From positions 1 to 14,443 of the forward strand of contig CAYTOF010000053.1 in assembly GCA_964439435.1 (NCBI GenBank): 14,443 bases of DNA. The letters run 5' to 3'. The notes below the pieces were generated by a model. The model did no database searches and was not told where the DNA came from. It saw only the letters and a list, made by a program, of their open reading frames with translations. Each line of letters starts with the position of its first letter. The stretch's first letter is position 1. Below, piece after piece: positions 12,852 through 14,443 of this stretch. The DNA is from CAYTOF01 sp964439435 (GTDB lineage: Bacteria; Bacillota; Clostridia; Oscillospirales; QAMX01). The position numbers were made by a program, and so were the translations under genes.

Positions 12852-14443
12852 TTAATCTTCAAGCAAAGGGACCGGGAAATTTCTGCTACATCCGACTCCG
12901 TTCCCGATGGTTTGAAGATACAGCTCCATGTCAAATTCGGTTTGCATTTTATCCTCGTATTCATTTGCAAGGGCAACGAGTTCATCAAATCTTTGAGATG
13001 CGAGTTCTTTGTCATCGTTTGAAAATGCCAACCACAACAAAATGTTTTTCTCGGTCAAATGGTTGTGCATTAAGAGAACAGCTAGATTTTGTCTAACACT
13101 TGTGTTTTCAGTAACTGCTGCCATGCACATTTCCTTTATACGAGTTCTGGATATCAGCAAGAATTTCAATGCTTCGTTAAATGTGGAGATCGATTTATCT
13201 GTGTTTGCGGGTTCGTATTTACGGGCGATATTTGCAGGAAACAAACGAGATAACTCTTTTAGATAGTTTTGAACTTCGAATTTATAGCGGCCAAAAGCAG
13301 AAGAGAAAAACCTGGATGCGACATCCTCAAAGTTTTGTTCTCTGTCCCAAAGGGCTTGTGCCATTGATACCATTCCGAGACCGGAGGGACAAAAGACACG
13401 CTGGTTTTGACAGCTTATCATGCCGTTCAAACCCAAATCCTTGAGATTATGCATATCTTCAAACAGTGTGCGGGCATGATCATAACCACCGGGTTCTCTT
13501 ATATAGTCCCACATAAAATGATAATCAAACATAAAGCTATCACATGGTGGAAGTGTATTCTGCCACTCCCTTAAATAGGCTACAGAGTCATCTACATTTT
13601 CTGGAAACTTCAGATTGTTTTGCACATATTCTGCGGTATGGCCGCCATCTCCGGCTCTCATGGCTGCATCATAGCGTCTTGTAATAGGAGCAAACATCAA
13701 TATGAAACGATCACTACTTTTGAGTTTGTTGATGAGGGGTTTCCATAAAAGGTCTACATAGATTAAAAACACTATGCGGGTATTAGCTCCGATATCTGAG
13801 AGCTTCATATCCAGTAAATTCAGCATGTCAACATAGAACTCTGAAGGACGTATCCCGACACAACCATCACACTCACAGGTGTTATTTGCTCCATCAGCCA
13901 ACCAAAAATGAATGACATCCACATCAGGATTCTCGGAGGCATATTTGGTTATGGCTGAAGTTATAAGCTCCTGAACCCTAGGATTGGAATAACATAAGTT
14001 GGTGTTTAACGGAATACCTTGCCAAAGTTCGCGCTTTCCGTTCACCAGCGCAAACATATCCACAATATCGGGAGGATATGTATTTGTGTCTTCAAACCAG
14101 CCCAGTCCTGGGATGCCCAGGGGTTCGCAGGTCCAGCCATGGCCGACTGCATGATACGATAGACCGCGGATGGATGCTGCTTGTTTAATACGTGTTACAA
14201 ATCCGTCAATAATGGTCTTTGTCAAATGTTCAGGTGTTTTAGATGTGTTCCAGTCGTGACTATAGTACCTTTGGAAAAAAATATAAGGAGTTAGAAATTG
14301 AGTGTAATACGAATTCATACCTACTTTAGGCAACCATTCAATGATGTCCAATACATTTTCTACGGAAACCGCACCTTCTATACAGACACCTCTGTGTCGA
14401 TACGATGCTGCGTGCGTATATTTACCGTGAAGGTTATGACAAT
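12852..14443 (-). CDS. DUF4838-type glycoside-hydrolase-like protein, 5' end outside the window
   Basis: The frame is open from the right edge to the stop at 12852, giving 529 visible residues. A TTG at 14349-14351 is the first start-like codon of a shorter version, but the 30 residues before it continue the family pattern (YRHRGVCIEGAVSVENVLDI leading into IEWLPKVGMNSYYTQF), so the true start lies beyond 14443. The visible part looks like the TIM-barrel region of DUF4838 proteins, which are related to alpha-glucuronidase and GH20-like hydrolases. Hallmarks are HGWTCEPLGIPGLGW, HFWLADGANN followed by the CECDGC cysteine cluster (visible residues 189-194), and PSEFYVDMLN. The C-terminal third is helical. 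Probable role: acting on plant or host glycans; enzyme activity and substrate are not established for this protein. No terminator is seen between it and the rpsF promoter. Confidence 0.78.
   Translation of the reverse strand, partial: CHNLHGKYTHAASYRHRGVCIEGAVSVENVLDIIEWLPKVGMNSYYTQFLTPYIFFQRYYSHDWNTSKTPEHLTKTIIDGFVTRIKQAASIRGLSYHAVGHGWTCEPLGIPGLGWFEDTNTYPPDIVDMFALVNGKRELWQGIPLNTNLCYSNPRVQELITSAITKYASENPDVDVIHFWLADGANNTCECDGCVGIRPSEFYVDMLNLLDMKLSDIGANTRIVFLIYVDLLWKPLINKLKSSDRFILMFAPITRRYDAAMRAGDGGHTAEYVQNNLKFPENVDDSVAYLREWQNTLPPCDSFMFDYHFMWDYIREPGGYDHARTLFEDMHNLKDLGLNGMISCQNQRVFCPSGLGMVSMAQALWDREQNFEDVASRFFSSAFGRYKFEVQNYLKELSRLFPANIARKYEPANTDKSISTFNEALKFLLISRTRIKEMCMAAVTENTSVRQNLAVLLMHNHLTEKNILLWLAFSNDDKELASQRFDELVALANEYEDKMQTEFDMELYLQTIGNGVGCSRNFPVPLLED

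Noticed and set aside
1..14443. CRISPR arrays, tRNA or rRNA genes, phage integrase or plasmid replication genes
   Set aside because: None was seen on either strand; no spaced direct repeats and no cloverleaf-like sequence were noticed by eye.

Overview
The window is a scaffold piece from an AT-rich, low-G+C Gram-positive bacterium, most likely an anaerobic clostridial (Bacillota) lineage. The evidence is textbook AAGGAGG-type ribosome binding sites, near-consensus sigma-A promoters (for example TTGACA-16-TATAAT ahead of rpsF), the rpsF-ssb-rpsR gene order usual in Bacillota, and a lipoprotein-anchored ABC efflux adaptor. A run of 10 N at 12350-12359 marks a scaffold join. The left edge coincides with the terminus of an insertion sequence and the right edge cuts through a gene, so the piece looks like a draft or metagenomic assembly.

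Left to right. (1) 2-1291 is a complete IS5-family insertion sequence with 17-bp perfect terminal inverted repeats and an intact DDE transposase. (2) 1292-1633 is a noncoding stretch with a strong promoter and a long leader, possibly holding the remnant tail of a lost gene. (3) 1634-7199, plus strand, is a four-gene efflux operon: HlyD/MacA-like lipoprotein adaptor, 957-residue permease with two FtsX/MacB-type halves, and two different MacB/LolD-type ATPases. The second ATPase has a C-terminal extension that reads like an AbrB/SpoVT swapped-hairpin domain. A bidirectional hairpin terminator ends the operon. (4) 7247-8368, minus strand, is a Gfo/Idh/MocA oxidoreductase. It is divergent from (5), 8487-11464, plus strand: glycerate 2-kinase, a D-2-hydroxyacid dehydrogenase resembling glycerate dehydrogenase/hydroxypyruvate reductase, and an HpcH/HpaI-family aldolase. 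The two divergent promoters overlap face to face. (6) 11546-12700, minus strand, is the housekeeping operon rpsF-ssb-rpsR with its own promoter and structured leader, convergent with (5) across a 12-bp hairpin. (7) 12852 to the right edge, minus strand, is a DUF4838-type glycoside-hydrolase-like protein whose 5' end lies outside the window.

How the parts fit. Genes in (5) suggest catabolism of a sugar acid or related compound: the aldolase would cleave a 2-keto acid to pyruvate plus an aldehyde, and the dehydrogenase and kinase would send a three-carbon product through D-glycerate to 2-phosphoglycerate. The Gfo/Idh/MocA enzyme could act earlier in that route. With the DUF4838 protein this fits a plant- or glycan-degrading lifestyle. 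The ABC operon is a separate export or envelope-stress module. No CRISPR array, tRNA, rRNA or prophage was seen. The least ordinary items are the ATPase with the AbrB-like tail, the tandem permease served by two ATPases, the interlocked divergent promoters and the compact glycerate/aldolase cassette.
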